Numbered from the stretch's first letter, positions 1 through 6,185 are shown. The stretch is DNA of 8,631 nucleotides from an uncultured Rhodospirillales bacterium (GCA_913053795.1 CAJXGZ010000088.1:1-8631), one strand, 5' to 3'. Made by a program: numbers and translations. Notes: generated from the sequence alone by a model not told the origin.

Positions 1-1031
1 TCAATTTCCACTGACTTGAAATCACCAGCCTCATCTTGTTCAACAAATACGCCCCAATCTCCGTCCGGAGTGCGAAGCACCGCTTCAGTTAGAACGGCAA
101 GATATTTGTTTCCCTTATCAATTTGTATTCTTGTATCGACATACATTCCTGGATGCAGGCGATCTTCTTTGTTGTCAACCTCAATGCGGACACCGATGGT
201 GCGAGTATGTTCATCGAGAAGATGGTGCTTCTGAATAACTTTTCCTTGCAGCCAGCCATTATCTGGCACATGAATACGGGCATTTGCGCCGATATCTACT
301 TCTCCTAACTGTTTTGGCGATAGGCGGCTTTCCACCCATAACACTGATTCATTGACGATATTGAATAATATGCGGCCCGGCTCAATTAACTCACCCTCAA
401 TAAAATCATCGCTGACAATTATTCCATCTTGTGAAGCTGTTAACTGAAATTCTCCCGGCGCCGAAACAGCGCCTTTAGCGTGCAATTCCTCTACCTGTAA
501 CTTCGTCATGCCGTAAGCCATTACCTTGGCTCTGGCCTGAGTGTCCGCAACCCTTGCTTGACTGTAGCGCTTTGCGGAAACAGCGGACGAGCCAAGCTGT
601 TTCACACGCTTCCATTCTTTGTGGGCAACCAGCAATTCTCCGACGGCTTCGGCAACTTCAACACTGGAAAGCGTGAGCAGCGGTTGACCTTTTTTTACAG
701 CATCGCCTAATTTGGCGTGACGCGCGACGACCTGCGCAGAGATACGCGGAGTCACCTTGCTGCTTAAATATGAATTGAGTTTCACTTCACCAGGAGCGGT
801 AAGTTCACTTTCCAAATTTTGAAGAGTAAGCTGTTCAACAACGATGCCAGCCTCTTTCATGGACTCTGGCGTTAGTTCTACAGAACCACCACCTTCTTCC
901 CCCTTCTCGTGACCGCCGGCTTCTTCCTCGGCGTGGCCTTTTTCTCCATTCCCATATCCATTTTTTTCGGCAAAAACCGGAGGCGCTAAAATCAAAGAAA
1001 GTAATAATGTAAATAATATATGTTTTTTCAT
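1..1031 (-). CDS. RND efflux periplasmic adaptor, CzcB/HlyD-like (partial, runs off left edge)
   Basis: The minus strand is open from ATG 1031 to the window edge (343 codons), so the C-terminal membrane-proximal domain is missing here. Residues 1-21 are a signal peptide (Lys-rich start, Leu-rich core, cleavage after VFA). Residues 22-50 are a Gly/Glu/His-rich linker with His33 and His41, as often seen in metal-exporting CzcB-type adaptors. Then come a biotinyl-lipoyl half-domain (about 70-105), a helical hairpin (about 105-170), the second lipoyl half and a beta-barrel region (about 215-300). Adaptors of this family join an inner-membrane RND pump to an outer-membrane channel. The start lies 1 nt after the stop of the upstream channel gene, and a GAG motif inside that gene's last codons can serve as ribosome site, so the two are co-transcribed. 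Metal export is inferred from the His-rich linker; the substrate is not proven. Low GC separates it from genes right of 3040. Confidence 0.88.
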   Translation of the reverse strand, partial: MKKHILFTLLLSLILAPPVFAEKNGYGNGEKGHAEEEAGGHEKGEEGGGSVELTPESMKEAGIVVEQLTLQNLESELTAPGEVKLNSYLSSKVTPRISAQVVARHAKLGDAVKKGQPLLTLSSVEVAEAVGELLVAHKEWKRVKQLGSSAVSAKRYSQARVADTQARAKVMAYGMTKLQVEELHAKGAVSAPGEFQLTASQDGIIVSDDFIEGELIEPGRILFNIVNESVLWVESRLSPKQLGEVDIGANARIHVPDNGWLQGKVIQKHHLLDEHTRTIGVRIEVDNKEDRLHPGMYVDTRIQIDKGNKYLAVLTEAVLRTPDGDWGVFVEQDEAGDFKSVEI

Positions 1032-1032
1032 T

Positions 1033-2349
1033 TTATTTCTCATGCAGCCATTGTTCTATATTTCCCGATGCGCCAAGCCATGCAAACCATGATTTCCATG
1101 CTTTACTATGCAGCTCCTTAGCCGCAATTTCTGTATCAAGTGTTTGTTGAACCTGCACCAGATAATCGGTGGCGCTTAAGTCACCGACTTTGAATTTGCG
1201 ATCCAAAGTATCTATTTGCTGCTCCAGAGCGCGTGCGCCGTTTTTCTTCCAGACGCTCCATGCGCGAGCAGATAATTCGTAACTTCTCTGGCTGCTCATA
1301 AGACGGGATTTTGCAGACTGGAAAACGCTTTGCAGAGATTTTTGCTGTGCCGTAGTTTTATATTTGGCTACATCCACCTCGGATCCATAGGTGTTAAAAA
1401 CATTAAGAGGAATCGAGACAGACATCCCAATAACGTTATCACCCTCGCTTGATCCACCCTTCAAGCTTACAGTGGGGTCTGGAATTCTTTCTCTACGCGC
1501 CCGTGAAATGGCGGACCTTAACGCCTCGCCTCGGGCTTGCAACATGCGTATGGCGGGAAGATTACCAATCACCTCTTCCACATTCTCGCCGCTCATGGCG
1601 ATATTCGGCAACGTATCGGACAAGGCCGGCAGCACGCTCATGTCGTTGACTGAAAAACCGATGGATGATTCCAACGCCATCTTACTATCACCAAGCGCCG
1701 TCTCTGCATCCGCATTCTGGATAAGAGCTTCCGAAAAGGCCAACTGTGCTAGATTAAACTCGCTCTGGTCAATATCACCCGCCTTAAATCTTTTTCCAGC
1801 CAATTCCGAAAACCGCTCCATTAATTTTGTGCGTTCGGACGATAGCGCTAAAATTTCCTTAGCAGCCTGATAATCAGCCAGAGCAGAGAGCACGTTTACT
1901 GCTATGGTTTGGCGGGCATTGTCACGTTCTGCGGCGGCGGCTTGTAGCTCATATTTCGCCACTTCACCCGCGGCGAGAAACTTACCGCTCCAGTCAATCG
2001 TCTGGCTAACGCCAATAAGTTTGGTTTTATCAGCGCCATCCTTATCTTCACCTTCGAATTCTATCACAGGATTATATAGCCATTTGGAGTCAGCCTCAGA
2101 CTGTGCGCGAGCGGCATTCAATTTCGCCTCGGCTTCTTGGGAAAGAGGACTTTCTTGCCAGATATGCTGAACAAAAGAAGCAATCTGTGCGGTGGATGCA
2201 TCCTGCACAAATATTTTCATACTGGCTGGAATTCCCAGACTTTTTTCTTCAGCATAGGATGGCGTGGAAAATAACGGAACACCTGCCATTAATGCAGTGG
2301 CGGCGCCAAGCATTAGGTGCTTTGCTCCTCTATTTATTGTCATTTTCAT
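1033..2349 (-). CDS. Outer-membrane efflux channel, CzcC/TolC family
   Basis: 438 residues, the usual length for the family. Residues 1-33 form a signal peptide ending SYA, followed by the mature protein EEKSLG. The body has the two-fold Ala/Glu/Gln-rich helical repeats of the outer-membrane efflux protein (OEP) family: long helices such as LNAARAQSEADSKWL near residue 80 and a matching GEALRSAISRARRERIPDP stretch in the second half. The second half ends in the usual hairpin with TDYLVQVQQTL. Such proteins trimerise into a tunnel that carries substrate from the adaptor to the outside. The first ATG is chosen because GGGAG sits 6 nt upstream; a second in-frame ATG two codons later is less well spaced. 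It is followed by the CzcB-like adaptor with a 1-nt gap, so this is a CzcC-B(-A) order operon. AT-rich codon use contrasts with the right-hand genes and suggests transfer. Confidence 0.9.
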   Translation of the reverse strand: MKMTINRGAKHLMLGAATALMAGVPLFSTPSYAEEKSLGIPASMKIFVQDASTAQIASFVQHIWQESPLSQEAEAKLNAARAQSEADSKWLYNPVIEFEGEDKDGADKTKLIGVSQTIDWSGKFLAAGEVAKYELQAAAAERDNARQTIAVNVLSALADYQAAKEILALSSERTKLMERFSELAGKRFKAGDIDQSEFNLAQLAFSEALIQNADAETALGDSKMALESSIGFSVNDMSVLPALSDTLPNIAMSGENVEEVIGNLPAIRMLQARGEALRSAISRARRERIPDPTVSLKGGSSEGDNVIGMSVSIPLNVFNTYGSEVDVAKYKTTAQQKSLQSVFQSAKSRLMSSQRSYELSARAWSVWKKNGARALEQQIDTLDRKFKVGDLSATDYLVQVQQTLDTEIAAKELHSKAWKSWFAWLGASGNIEQWLHEK

Positions 2350-2631
2350 ACACGACTCCCATATAACAAGATGCTGCCTTTCCCCACTTCTTTCGTCCCG
2401 CTATACAGTCATAATTACCCTGTGTTGCGTGAGTGCGTTAACGGCGACAGAATGATTTACGGTGACTCAGTTTGTGGGGGGCGGGTCAATCTTTTTTTTA
2501 TACTTTCCAAAGCTTGTTTTGATATTGTCTTCGCTATCTCTTCAATCAAGTCTTTTGTTCCCCTATCGGTTCACCTTGAGCATTCGACCAACATCCACAT
2601 GTTGCTCTAATTGACAAAAATGTAGAAAGCT
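2350..2631. other. Long AT-rich leader upstream of the efflux operon
   Basis: No convincing gene or canonical promoter was found in these 282 bases upstream of the efflux channel gene. On the minus strand there are A-rich stretches (TATAAA near 2500) and TTGATT near 2545, but none with good -35/-10 spacing. Metal-responsive promoters driven by MerR or two-component regulators often lack good spacing, so a regulated promoter here remains possible. Confidence 0.4.
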
Positions 2632-2645
2632 TTGACAAAGATCAA
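2632..2645. promoter_or_regulatory. FNR/Crp-family box
   Basis: TTGACAAAGATCAA matches the FNR-type consensus TTGAT-N4-ATCAA at 9 of 10 defined positions. A second TTGACAAA lies 21 bp to the left (2611-2618), two helical turns away, but lacks the right half-site. FNR/ANR/FixK proteins bind such sites to respond to oxygen or redox state. The site lies 283 bp before the efflux channel start and directly beyond the stop of the dodecin relic, so its target is unclear; it may be a leftover of a rearranged promoter. Confidence 0.5.
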
Positions 2646-2813
2646 TTAACGCAAGGCGGGAAGTGATCTCATGCGCCGGGTTTCCGTCACCTCGAACCAA
2701 TCGAGATGCCGAAGCGTTCTCGACGCCGTCTTGATGGCGTTCTCGATGGCTTCTTCAATGCTGGTCTTTGACGACCCGACAAGCTCAACCTTCTTATAAA
2801 CATGATCGGTCTC
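2646..2813 (-). pseudogene. Dodecin relic (start codon lost, C-terminus replaced)
   Basis: Minus-strand translation from 2807 reads DHVYKKVELVGSSKT, then SIEEAIENAIKTASRTLRHL and DWFEVTETR, a nearly complete match to dodecin, the small (about 67-71 aa) flavin-binding dodecamer-forming protein. Two lesions are visible. First, the codon expected to be the start (2813-2811) is GAG, although an AGGAG ribosome site is correctly placed 7 nt upstream; no in-frame ATG, GTG or TTG lies between the upstream in-frame stop at 2828 and the conserved region. Second, after ETR (near 2675) the conserved GHI..GKVAHYQV..KVGF tail is replaced by about nine unrelated residues and a stop at 2646. Loss of the C-terminal strand would prevent normal folding. 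The break coincides with the change from GC-rich to AT-rich sequence. Confidence 0.75.
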
Positions 2814-2907
2814 GGCCTTTCTCCTCTATTCATTCCGGACTGAAATATACGCCCTCTCCTTGAAACCCCAAGAACGCATAATCATAGCATTAATTGAGGG
2901 GGCATTC

Positions 2908-2921
2908 ATGACTTGGGTCAT
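2908..2921. promoter_or_regulatory. Perfect palindrome ATGAC-TTGG-GTCAT, possible operator
   Basis: A perfect 5-bp dyad with a 4-bp centre lies 136-123 bp before the start of the exported hydrolase gene. Its size and symmetry resemble sites for dimeric regulators. No paired copy was found in the window, so the call rests on symmetry and position alone. Confidence 0.25.
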
Positions 2922-2963
2922 AAAAATCGATTTATTTCAGGGCGATGACTCGCCCGCGCTTTC

Positions 2964-2994
2964 TTGAAAAAATGATACCGCGCACCCGGATAAT
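2964..2994 (+). promoter_or_regulatory. Candidate promoter of the hydrolase operon
   Basis: TTGAAA (2964-2969) and GATAAT (2989-2994) are separated by 19 bp, longer than the optimal 17. The predicted start near 3001 would give a leader of about 43 nt before the ATG at 3044. GATAAT is the same -10 as in the stronger marR promoter in this window. Confidence 0.3.
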
Positions 2995-3043
2995 CCTTCA
3001 TAATTTTCGCCACCCCCTAAACGGAACGATAATTGGAGGCGTC

Positions 3044-4072
3044 ATGCCCAGCGCGAAATCTTTTAAAAGACGTTTACCGATACTGTTGTTGCTGGCTTTC
3101 CTAAGCGCCGGCCCCCTCGCCCCCGCCCCCGCCTGGGCCGGATCCGGGTCCGCGCCCACCGTGGCCATCCTGGTCAACGGCTTTGGCGATTGCTGCGCCC
3201 AGCGCATGGTGGCGCTGATCAACGCCCTGAGGGGGTTGGGCGTGAAGTTCCCCACCGTCTCCATCAGGAAGCTTGACGGCAAGATGTACATCCACCACGT
3301 GACGCCCTGGAACAGCTTCACCGGCCTGGACCAGGGGTTCCTGGTCAACCTTGATCCGCAATTCTACGTGCAAAAGGCCATGACCGACAGCTTGAGCCAG
3401 CCGGGAAGCCTCCTCGACAAGCTCGGAAACGCGAGTGATTTGACCACCAATGACGACCTCATGGAAAAGATCATGAGCATGGTGCGCAAGGGAAGCGACG
3501 CCCAGTTCCTGGAGGAGGTCTCCGATTACCTGAACAAGCTGGATCCGGAAATCCAAGTCATTCTCATCGGCCACAGCTTCGGCGCCGATTCGATAATGAG
3601 CGTGTTGGAGCGGCTCAATAACGACATCCTGTTCGTCGCCGCCCTCGATACGGTGGGCGCCCTCGGCCAACGCCGCACGAACACGAGCGTCACGGTCCCC
3701 TCCAAGGTCGGCTACTTCTATAGCCGCTGGCAGGAAAACGAGATGTTTCCCTTCGATTACTTGGTCGGCGGAAAATTCAAGGACTGCCAAGCGCGCCTGG
3801 GCTGCAACCAGAACGTCCAGAACGCGGCCAGGGCCAAGGACGGGAAAAACCTGGGCAAGAAGCTGACCCATGTGGAGCTGCCCTACGATCCCTTCATCCA
3901 ACAGGAAATGATCGGCATCATCAGCCAGTTGCTGAAGGGCGAGACTCCCGCCGTCCCCACCGCCGCCGCGCCGGCGCCCAAGGAAGAGGCCAAGAAAGAA
4001 GCCAAAAAAGAAGAAGGCATGGCCTCGAAGCTTCTCAAGTCGTTTCCCGGGAAAGGCCTCTTCGGCGACTGA
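3044..4072 (+). CDS. Exported alpha/beta-hydrolase (lipase/thioesterase-like)
   Basis: 342 residues from ATG 3044, preferred over an in-frame ATG at 2945 because GGAGG precedes it by 4 nt and a clean signal peptide then begins (FKRR, LPILLLLAFL core, cleavage after AWA at residue 32). The mature protein opens with a beta strand and GFGDCC, then has the nucleophile elbow VILIGHSFGADS with Ser178 as probable catalytic serine. Asp202 (AALDTVG) or Asp282 and His276 (KLTHVELPYDPF) are candidates for the other triad members. The C-terminal 40 residues are a Pro/Ala then Lys/Glu-rich linker (EEAKKEAKKEE) ending SFPGKGLFGD. The fold and exported location are well supported; the substrate is not recognised. 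It is first in a three-gene operon, 4 nt before the membrane protein. Cys pairs (50/51, 248/254) could form disulfides in the periplasm. Confidence 0.8.
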   Translation: MPSAKSFKRRLPILLLLAFLSAGPLAPAPAWAGSGSAPTVAILVNGFGDCCAQRMVALINALRGLGVKFPTVSIRKLDGKMYIHHVTPWNSFTGLDQGFLVNLDPQFYVQKAMTDSLSQPGSLLDKLGNASDLTTNDDLMEKIMSMVRKGSDAQFLEEVSDYLNKLDPEIQVILIGHSFGADSIMSVLERLNNDILFVAALDTVGALGQRRTNTSVTVPSKVGYFYSRWQENEMFPFDYLVGGKFKDCQARLGCNQNVQNAARAKDGKNLGKKLTHVELPYDPFIQQEMIGIISQLLKGETPAVPTAAAPAPKEEAKKEAKKEEGMASKLLKSFPGKGLFGD

Positions 4073-4076
4073 TATA

Positions 4077-4463
4077 ATGGAACGGAGAGTCTATTTCATC
4101 CTTGGCGATTTGCTGGCCTGCGCCGTCATCGCCGCCGCCGCCGGCCTGTTGACGCAGAGCCTGATCCCCGTGGATTGGGCCGCCGCCCCCATCGTCATAT
4201 TGATCGGCATGTTGATCGGCTTGCTTATCGGCTTGTTCGCCGGAATATTCGGCGGCTTCCTTTTTGCGCCGTTTTTCGGCGCCATGGAGCTGATACTGCC
4301 CGTTACGCTGTCCGGGACGGCCGGCGGCATGTTGACCGGCATGCTGCACCCCCTGGCCGGACTGACGCCGGGGGAGGCGATTCAAGGCGGAATCCTGGTG
4401 GGGATTTTGTGTTTGGTTTTCACTTACTTATTGCAGACCATCCTCCACGGAGAAGTCAAATGA
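4077..4463 (+). CDS. Small glycine-zipper membrane protein
   Basis: 128 residues, almost all hydrophobic, with about four predicted membrane segments (roughly 7-29, 36-58, 60-80 and 103-123). The second segment is a perfect glycine zipper: Gly44, Gly48, Gly52, Gly56 and Gly60 every fourth residue, encoded by diverged 12-bp DNA repeats (about 4197-4256). Such zippers pack helices tightly in oligomeric membrane proteins. The start follows the hydrolase stop by 4 nt without a clear ribosome site, so translation is probably coupled. Its stop overlaps the methyltransferase start (ATGA). I do not recognise the family. The operon position suggests it works with the exported hydrolase or the methyltransferase. 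High third-position GC supports that it is a real gene. Confidence 0.75.
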   Translation: MERRVYFILGDLLACAVIAAAAGLLTQSLIPVDWAAAPIVILIGMLIGLLIGLFAGIFGGFLFAPFFGAMELILPVTLSGTAGGMLTGMLHPLAGLTPGEAIQGGILVGILCLVFTYLLQTILHGEVK

Positions 4464-5065
4464 AGGACCTCAAAACCCAGGAAAAATGGGACTCCGCCGC
4501 CGCCATATTCGATCTCATGGGCGGCTTTGGCCCGGAAAGGAGATGGCGTGCGCGCAAGACGAGGCTTTTTTCGCAGATGGAGGGCAAGGTCCTGTTCGTG
4601 GCGGTGGGCACGGGGCTGGACATTTCCTCTTTTCCTTCGGGCAAGAACATCGTCGGCATCGACATCAGCCCCAAGATGTTGGAGAAAGCCAAACCCCGGG
4701 CCGATGCTTATCCCGGGGAAATGACGCTGCGGGTTATGGACGTCCATGACATGGATTTTCCTAACGCCTTTTTTGATCAGGTTTATACGTCGTGCGCATT
4801 CTGCTCCGTTCCCGATCCGGTGAGGGGACTGTCGGCCCTTCTGAGGGTTCTCAAGCCTGGGGGGGAATTGAAGATGTTCGAGCACACCGGATCGCGCTGC
4901 TTCCCCTTCAGCCTTATGTTGAACGTTATGAATCCGCTTTTCAGGAGCTTCGGCCCCGAGACCAACCGGGACACGGTGGCCAATGTCAGGGCGGCGGGCT
5001 TTCAAGTGCGCAAGGTGACCAACATTTTCCTGGACGTGGTCAAGACCATCGAGGCCGAGGCGTAA
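4460..5065 (+). CDS. Class I SAM-dependent methyltransferase (Methyltransf_11, METTL7/PmtA-like)
   Basis: 201 residues from ATG 4460, which overlaps the upstream stop by 4 nt and has GGAG 7 nt before it; an open frame further upstream is only read-through inside the membrane gene. Motif I is VLFVAVGTGLD (44-54), the acidic SAM-ribose residue is Asp68 in GIDIS, motif II is around MDVHDMDF (93-100), and post-motif LKPGGE is at 131-136. A hydrophobic FPFSLMLNVMNPLF stretch (148-161) and the closing AGF..V pattern resemble small-molecule and lipid methyltransferases such as METTL7-type enzymes and phosphatidylethanolamine N-methyltransferases. The substrate is not shown by the sequence. Position after a membrane protein and an exported lipase-like enzyme makes a lipid or quinone-like substrate plausible. 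The gene ends 1 nt from the convergent marR stop with no terminator between them. Confidence 0.85.
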   Translation: MKDLKTQEKWDSAAAIFDLMGGFGPERRWRARKTRLFSQMEGKVLFVAVGTGLDISSFPSGKNIVGIDISPKMLEKAKPRADAYPGEMTLRVMDVHDMDFPNAFFDQVYTSCAFCSVPDPVRGLSALLRVLKPGGELKMFEHTGSRCFPFSLMLNVMNPLFRSFGPETNRDTVANVRAAGFQVRKVTNIFLDVVKTIEAEA

Positions 5066-5066
5066 T

Positions 5067-5522
5067 CTACTCGCCGCCGTAATGGATGTAGTCGGTCCAG
5101 GTGCGCTCCAGGCGCCTGAGAGATTCGCAAAGGGCGAGGACATCCTCCGGCGTCAACCCATGCTTGGCGAGGGACTCGGCGTTTTCATCCTCCATCTCGC
5201 GCACTCTCTTGACCACGTTCAGGGCCTTGTCGGTAAGTTTGATGGCAACCGACCGCTTGTCGTGGACCGAACGCTCCTGGTCCAAGTACCCCATATCGGT
5301 CAATTTCTTGATATTGTACGAGACATTAGAGCCCTGGTAATAGCCGCGCTCAATCAAGTCGCGGATGGTGATTTTCTCTTCGCCGATGTTGGCCAGCAGC
5401 AATGCCTGAACCGCGTTGATGCCGCGGACGGACATGCGGTTCAACTCGGCCCTGAGCACATCAAGAAACCGCCTGTGAAGACGCTCGATCAGACGGGTTA
5501 ATTCAAGATACTCCTTCCTCAC
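5067..5522 (-). CDS. MarR-family transcriptional regulator, LdtR/PetP-like
   Basis: 151 residues from a GTG start at 5522, chosen because AAGGAG lies about 8 nt upstream and the family begins near here (RKEYLELTRLIERLHRRF); the open frame extends further but has no coding character. N-terminal dimerisation helices are followed by a winged helix: ALLLANIGEEKITIRDLIER, recognition helix GYYQGSNVSYNIKKL (60-74), and a wing at about 80-95 with ERSVHDKRSVAIKLT. The YYxGSNVSYN helix is the signature of the alphaproteobacterial group that includes LdtR (regulator of an L,D-transpeptidase gene and stress tolerance in Liberibacter) and PetP. C-terminal helices complete the dimer interface. Its promoter carries two operator-like repeats, which suggests autoregulation. 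Homodimeric DNA binding is known for the family; ligand and targets here are unknown. Confidence 0.88.
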   Translation of the reverse strand: MRKEYLELTRLIERLHRRFLDVLRAELNRMSVRGINAVQALLLANIGEEKITIRDLIERGYYQGSNVSYNIKKLTDMGYLDQERSVHDKRSVAIKLTDKALNVVKRVREMEDENAESLAKHGLTPEDVLALCESLRRLERTWTDYIHYGGE

Positions 5523-5537
5523 GGCAAGGGCTCCTTT

Positions 5538-5571
5538 CCAAACAACGATTACTAGAGCCGAACAATGATTA
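5538..5571 (-). promoter_or_regulatory. Pair of 14-bp direct repeats, likely MarR operator
   Basis: Read on the minus strand, TAATCATTGTTCGG (5571-5558) and TAATCGTTGTTTGG (5551-5538) match at 12 of 14 positions and repeat with a 20-bp period, about two helical turns. The first copy overlaps the -10 box and predicted start of transcription and the second lies in the leader, ideal for repression by the adjacent MarR protein. Confidence 0.6.
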
Positions 5572-5596
5572 TCAGAGAAGGAGCCATTAGCGTCAA
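5568..5596 (-). promoter_or_regulatory. Sigma-70 promoter of the marR gene
   Basis: On the minus strand TTGACG (5596-5591) and GATAAT (5573-5568) are separated by exactly 17 bp, close to consensus. Start of transcription would be near 5561, giving a leader of about 38 nt with AAGGAG. The -35 box overlaps the stop codon region of the upstream coiled-coil gene, so marR has its own promoter even though the two genes point the same way. Confidence 0.65.
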
Positions 5597-5952
5597 GCGG
5601 CGCCGCGCTTGTCCTGGACGGTGGAATGACGGCCCGGAGAACCAGGCTGGCCTTCATTTTTTGCGCGGACGCTCTTTTCCAACCCCGCCAGGGTTTCCAT
5701 TGAATCGGCCCGCGCCGACTTCCGGGCCTTGATCTCGGACTCAAGCAACTCAACGCGCATGGACAGCCTGCCGATGGTATTATTGCTTTCCATCAAAGAC
5801 ACGGTGAGCTTGTCAATGTTGGCGTTGATCCCCCTGACGTGAGCCTTAACGAAAGTGTCATTATGATTATTCTTGCGATGGGTGGCCTCGCCAACCAACC
5901 ACAAAGCAAGAAGAGCGACAAATAATGATGCGGATCCAAGAATAAGCGCCAC
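5593..5952 (-). CDS. Membrane-anchored coiled-coil protein, unknown function
   Basis: 119 residues from a GTG start at 5952; AGGGGG about 6 nt upstream supports it. One N-terminal membrane helix (about 2-21, LILGSASLFVALLALWLV) is followed by a charged stretch (THRKNNHND) and a heptad-like region (about 42-98: INANIDKLTVSLMESNNTI, GRLSMRVELLESEIKARK), then a polar disordered tail. This is the shape of a bitopic protein with a coiled-coil domain; no enzymatic motif is present. I do not recognise the family. It is upstream of marR on the same strand with an overlapping promoter. Its own promoter region contains DnaA-box-like sites. Confidence 0.65.
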   Translation of the reverse strand: MALILGSASLFVALLALWLVGEATHRKNNHNDTFVKAHVRGINANIDKLTVSLMESNNTIGRLSMRVELLESEIKARKSARADSMETLAGLEKSVRAKNEGQPGSPGRHSTVQDKRGAA

Positions 5953-5985
5953 GAAATCCCCCTACGCAAAAAAACAAGAAAAGAC

Positions 5986-5994
5986 ACTATATCA
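5986..5994 (-). promoter_or_regulatory. Extended -10 promoter of the coiled-coil gene
   Basis: TGATATAGT on the minus strand is an extended -10 element (TG-N-TATAGT). No good -35 box lies 17 bp upstream, as is common for extended -10 promoters. Start of transcription would be near 5979, about 26 nt before the GTG start. The three DnaA-like 9-mers lie 32-63 bp upstream of the -10. Confidence 0.45.
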
Positions 5995-6022
5995 TGACAA
6001 AATTAGCCGTGGCGACGCAGAA

Positions 6023-6054
6023 TGTGGAAAAGTATGTGGAAAATTTGTGGATAA
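6023..6054 (-). promoter_or_regulatory. Cluster of three DnaA-box-like 9-mers
   Basis: On the minus strand the sites read TTATCCACA (6054-6046), TTTTCCACA (6043-6035) and TTTTCCACA (6031-6023). The first is the perfect consensus DnaA box; the other two differ from it by one base. They share orientation and repeat every 11-12 bp, close to one helical turn, so bound proteins would sit on one face. Flanks are A-rich on both sides. This could be a DnaA-controlled promoter or part of a replication origin; the window alone does not decide. Confidence 0.55.
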
Positions 6055-6056
6055 AC

Positions 6057-6081
6057 AAAAAAAATCCGGGGAATTAGGATT
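6057..6081 (-). terminator. Weak intrinsic terminator after the small membrane gene
   Basis: On the minus strand AATCC (6081-6077) and GGATT (6067-6063) can form a 5-bp stem with a 9-nt loop, followed by an unbroken T8 run (6064-6057). The stem is short and overlaps the stop codon of the small membrane gene. It separates that gene from the coiled-coil gene downstream. Confidence 0.4.
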
Positions 6082-6185
6082 CAAGAAAATCTGAAGCGCG
6101 CAATCAGGATAACCACCAAAAGAATGGTGTTAATGATCAAAGCGGTCACTACCAGTTTTTTTTTCGTCTCAAAACTCATCGCCAT
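6081..6185 (-). CDS. Very small single-pass membrane protein
   Basis: 34 codons: MAMSFETKKKL, then a hydrophobic helix VVTALIINTILLVVILIA, then RFRFS and stop. The pattern of positive residues before and after a roughly 19-residue helix is that of a bitopic small membrane protein. GGAT lies 9 nt before the first ATG; the second ATG (6179) is possible and overlaps the stop of a short upstream frame. A terminator follows directly. I recognise no family. The codons favour GC at the third position less than in larger neighbours, so this remains a candidate. Confidence 0.45.
   Translation of the reverse strand: MAMSFETKKKLVVTALIINTILLVVILIARFRFS

Noticed and set aside
1391..1870. Plus-strand frame of 159 codons opposite the efflux channel
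   Set aside because: Antisense to a full-length OEP-family gene with signal peptide; no recognisable domain.
2457..2549. 30-codon minus-strand frame with TTG start upstream of the efflux channel
   Set aside because: It has a loosely spaced AGGGG site and a helical-looking product, but it is short, starts at TTG and has no other support.
3101..3901. Long minus-strand frame (266 codons) opposite the exported hydrolase
   Set aside because: It is the mirror of a GC-rich gene; its translation is rich in Gly, Val, His and Ala without domain pattern, and the plus-strand protein has a clear signal peptide and GHSFG motif.
4073..4078. TATAAT as an internal promoter
   Set aside because: It overlaps the ATG of the membrane protein, so it could not drive that gene with a leader, and no -35 box is evident.
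4175..4459. Upstream extension of the methyltransferase frame
   Set aside because: It lies inside the membrane-protein gene in another frame, is rich in Arg and His, and a good ribosome site precedes ATG 4460.
5523..5753. Upstream extension of the marR frame
   Set aside because: It covers the promoter and operator repeats and the end of the upstream gene; family alignment begins at GTG 5522.
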